7,894 nucleotides of DNA from Chromatiales bacterium (lineage in GTDB: Bacteria > Pseudomonadota > Gammaproteobacteria > Chromatiales > Chromatiaceae), in assembly GCA_024639625.1 (NCBI GenBank), contig JAHEIA010000139.1:1-7894 (forward strand), given 5' to 3'. Positions 7,199 to 7,894 of the stretch are shown here, piece by piece. The notes under the pieces are model-generated. The model worked only from the letters and a program-made list of their open reading frames with translations. It was not told the origin of the DNA and searched no databases. The translations under genes were made by a program, and so were the position numbers. How positions within the stretch are numbered: position 1 is the first letter of the stretch; every line of letters starts with the position of its first letter.

Positions 7199-7351
7199 CT
7201 AAGGCGCCGCCAATCCGTCTAGGCCATGGTCTAGGCAATCAGTAGGCCGCCCGGGATCCACTGTCTGAACGATGGGGCCAAGTCTCCGTGAAGAACGCGT
7301 TCCTGGCCGCCCAACGCAAACTGCTAGCCGCGCACGATGAAGGCGCCTTAG
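7199..7351. repeat. 10-bp inverted repeats bounding the hicA-methyltransferase gap
   Basis: CTAAGGCGCC at 7199-7208 is the exact reverse complement of GGCGCCTTAG at 7342-7351. The right copy contains the hicA stop codon. I see no target-site duplication next to either copy. GGCGCC is itself a palindrome and the DNA is GC-rich, so chance is possible. Confidence 0.4.
7217..7236. promoter_or_regulatory. 20-bp imperfect palindrome, candidate operator
   Basis: GTCTAGGCCATGGTCTAGGC folds on itself around a central CCATGG. Only two opposed pairs depart from Watson-Crick symmetry, and both are G-T. It can also be read as two direct copies of GTCTAGGC 12 bp apart. It sits about 40-58 bp before the methyltransferase start, where a regulator binding site would be expected. 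Confidence 0.4.
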
Positions 7352-7611
7352 CTCGCACCTGGCTTGATACCCGCGGCTGCGAGATACTCTCGCAGGTGCC
7401 GGATATCCTGTTTGCTGCAAAGCCCGCTGTGGTGCGGCCGATGGAGTGTGCCCTCGACTCCGTTCAGAACGACCCGTACGCGCGCCCCGCGCGGAGACTC
7501 CAAGGTTGCACCAAGGTGTTTCAACAAAGACTCGACCTCCCGCCAGTGGATGTTGCCACTTGCAGGATCCGCGAAAATGCCTTCGATAACGCGTGCATGT
7601 TTTTGACTCAT
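7348..7611 (-). CDS. hicA: HicA-family toxin (mRNA interferase), apparently solitary
   Basis: HicA toxins are small double-stranded-RNA-binding-fold ribonucleases that cleave mRNA and are normally neutralised by HicB. The 87-residue product has the expected layout: a first helix, then IHWREVESLLKHLGA (21-35), a strand region RVRVVLNGVEGT (44-55), the His-containing HRPHH (57-61) that would supply the catalytic His, and a final helix KQDIRHLREYLAAAGIKP (67-84). This matches a proteobacterial HicA subfamily as I remember it. I chose the ATG at 7611 because MSQKHARVIEG is the natural N terminus; a TTG at 7626 would add five residues. No hicB-like frame follows within 169 bp or precedes it before the divergent acetyltransferase gene, which is odd for this family. 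It could be an orphan, or have been recruited to another role. Confidence 0.78.
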   Translation of the reverse strand: MSQKHARVIEGIFADPASGNIHWREVESLLKHLGATLESPRGARVRVVLNGVEGTLHRPHHSGLCSKQDIRHLREYLAAAGIKPGAS

Positions 7612-7729
7612 GGCAGCTCTTCCCAATTCACCTCAAGACTAGCGCAAACCGTCCTTGCCGCCACAAGATGATAAGCTAAATGACACCGTCCAAGAACCTC
7701 CCCGACCACTCCACGTATCGGATCGCCCC
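7612..7729. promoter_or_regulatory. Divergent intergenic region between hicA and the GNAT gene
   Basis: The 118 bp between the two divergent starts must carry both promoters if each gene is transcribed alone. It includes an AT-richer patch, GATGATAAGCTAAATGA, at 7668-7684, which stands out from the GC-rich surroundings. On the - strand the patch contains TATCAT, five of six matches to a sigma-70 -10 box, but the nearest TTGGAC is spaced only 14 bp away. I cannot place either promoter with confidence. Confidence 0.3.
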
Positions 7730-7894
7730 ATGCAGATACCTCGTGAACTGTCTCTTCGCATCGCCAAGAGCACGGACCTCGGCAAGGTCAACGCGGTAAT
7801 AGAGGCGGCGATCATGACTTGGAGCCTTACCGAACGGGTGAAGCGCCTGTCGCTGCCGAGCTATCGCTACGGCGCAAGCGACCTGCAGCATCTG
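7730..7894 (+). CDS. GNAT-family N-acetyltransferase, 5' part only
   Basis: Fifty-five codons are visible before the window ends. The start, ELSLRIAKSTDLGKVNAVIE, has the beta1-alpha1 pattern of GNAT enzymes (Arg-x-Ala, then Asp at the helix start). It continues with TWSLTERVKRLSLPSYRYG, a stretch common in GNAT proteins annotated only as putative acetyltransferases. The acetyl-CoA binding motif (Q/RxxGxG/A) would lie beyond the window, so neither activity nor substrate can be confirmed. The ATG at 7730 has only a weak purine run upstream (CGGA, about 7719-7722). The gene diverges from hicA. Confidence 0.7.
   Translation, partial: MQIPRELSLRIAKSTDLGKVNAVIEAAIMTWSLTERVKRLSLPSYRYGASDLQHL

Larger units (their letters stand above)
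7179..7347. other. Non-coding stretch between hicA and the methyltransferase
   Basis: I see no convincing gene in these 169 bp on either strand. Translations on the - strand after the hicA stop show no HicB-like sequence. The stretch holds a 20-bp imperfect palindrome at 7217-7236 and is edged by a 10-bp inverted repeat, so it probably contains the methyltransferase promoter and perhaps the remains of an inserted element. Confidence 0.5.

Noticed and set aside
7179..7347. Remnant of a hicB antitoxin downstream of hicA
   Set aside because: Three-frame reading of the - strand gives early stops or sequence with no resemblance to the HicB partial RNase H fold or a helix-turn-helix.
7288..7671. 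A 127-codon + strand frame starting with GTG
   Set aside because: Most of it is antisense to the HicA-type gene. The non-overlapping start (about 20 codons) is helix-like but matches nothing I recognise.

Overview
The window is GC-rich, densely coded bacterial DNA with class-typical Shine-Dalgarno sites. Gene content (a TRAP transporter, an MmsA dehydrogenase, and a reductase very close to what I remember of Escherichia coli GlxR) suggests a proteobacterium, most likely a gammaproteobacterium. That placement is inference from remembered family sequences; no rRNA or marker gene is present. I see no tRNA, rRNA, CRISPR array, insertion sequence or prophage gene.

Region 1 (1-3653, + strand) is one probable operon. 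It holds the small (dctQ) and large (dctM) permease genes of a TRAP transporter, overlapping by ATGA, then an amidase-signature hydrolase 37 nt downstream, then a 55-residue two-helix membrane protein with a strong AGGAGG site. The solute-binding protein gene (dctP) is not in the window and is expected just upstream of base 1.

Region 2 (3717-6143, - strand) converges on region 1. Read along the - strand it is mmsA (CoA-acylating methylmalonate/malonate semialdehyde dehydrogenase), 39 nt, then a GlxR-type tartronate semialdehyde reductase. A 19-bp inverted repeat in the mmsA leader is a candidate operator. Together regions 1 and 2 look like an uptake and catabolism locus: import an organic acid or amide, hydrolyse an amide bond, and process C3/C4 semialdehydes to acyl-CoA or glycerate. 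The substrate cannot be read from the sequence.

Region 3 (6276-7894) looks unrelated to the catabolic locus. It holds a class I SAM-dependent methyltransferase (- strand, probable TTG start with a good ribosome-binding site), a 169-bp non-coding stretch with a 20-bp palindrome and 10-bp inverted repeats at its edges, a HicA-type toxin gene with no visible HicB partner (- strand), a divergent intergenic region, and the start of a GNAT acetyltransferase gene (+ strand) cut by the window end.

I did not find a clear previously undescribed system. The less ordinary points are the GlxR-type (not MmsB-type) reductase paired with mmsA, the small membrane protein at the end of the TRAP-amidase operon, the acidic tail on DctQ, the solitary hicA, and the structured non-coding segment at 7199-7351.
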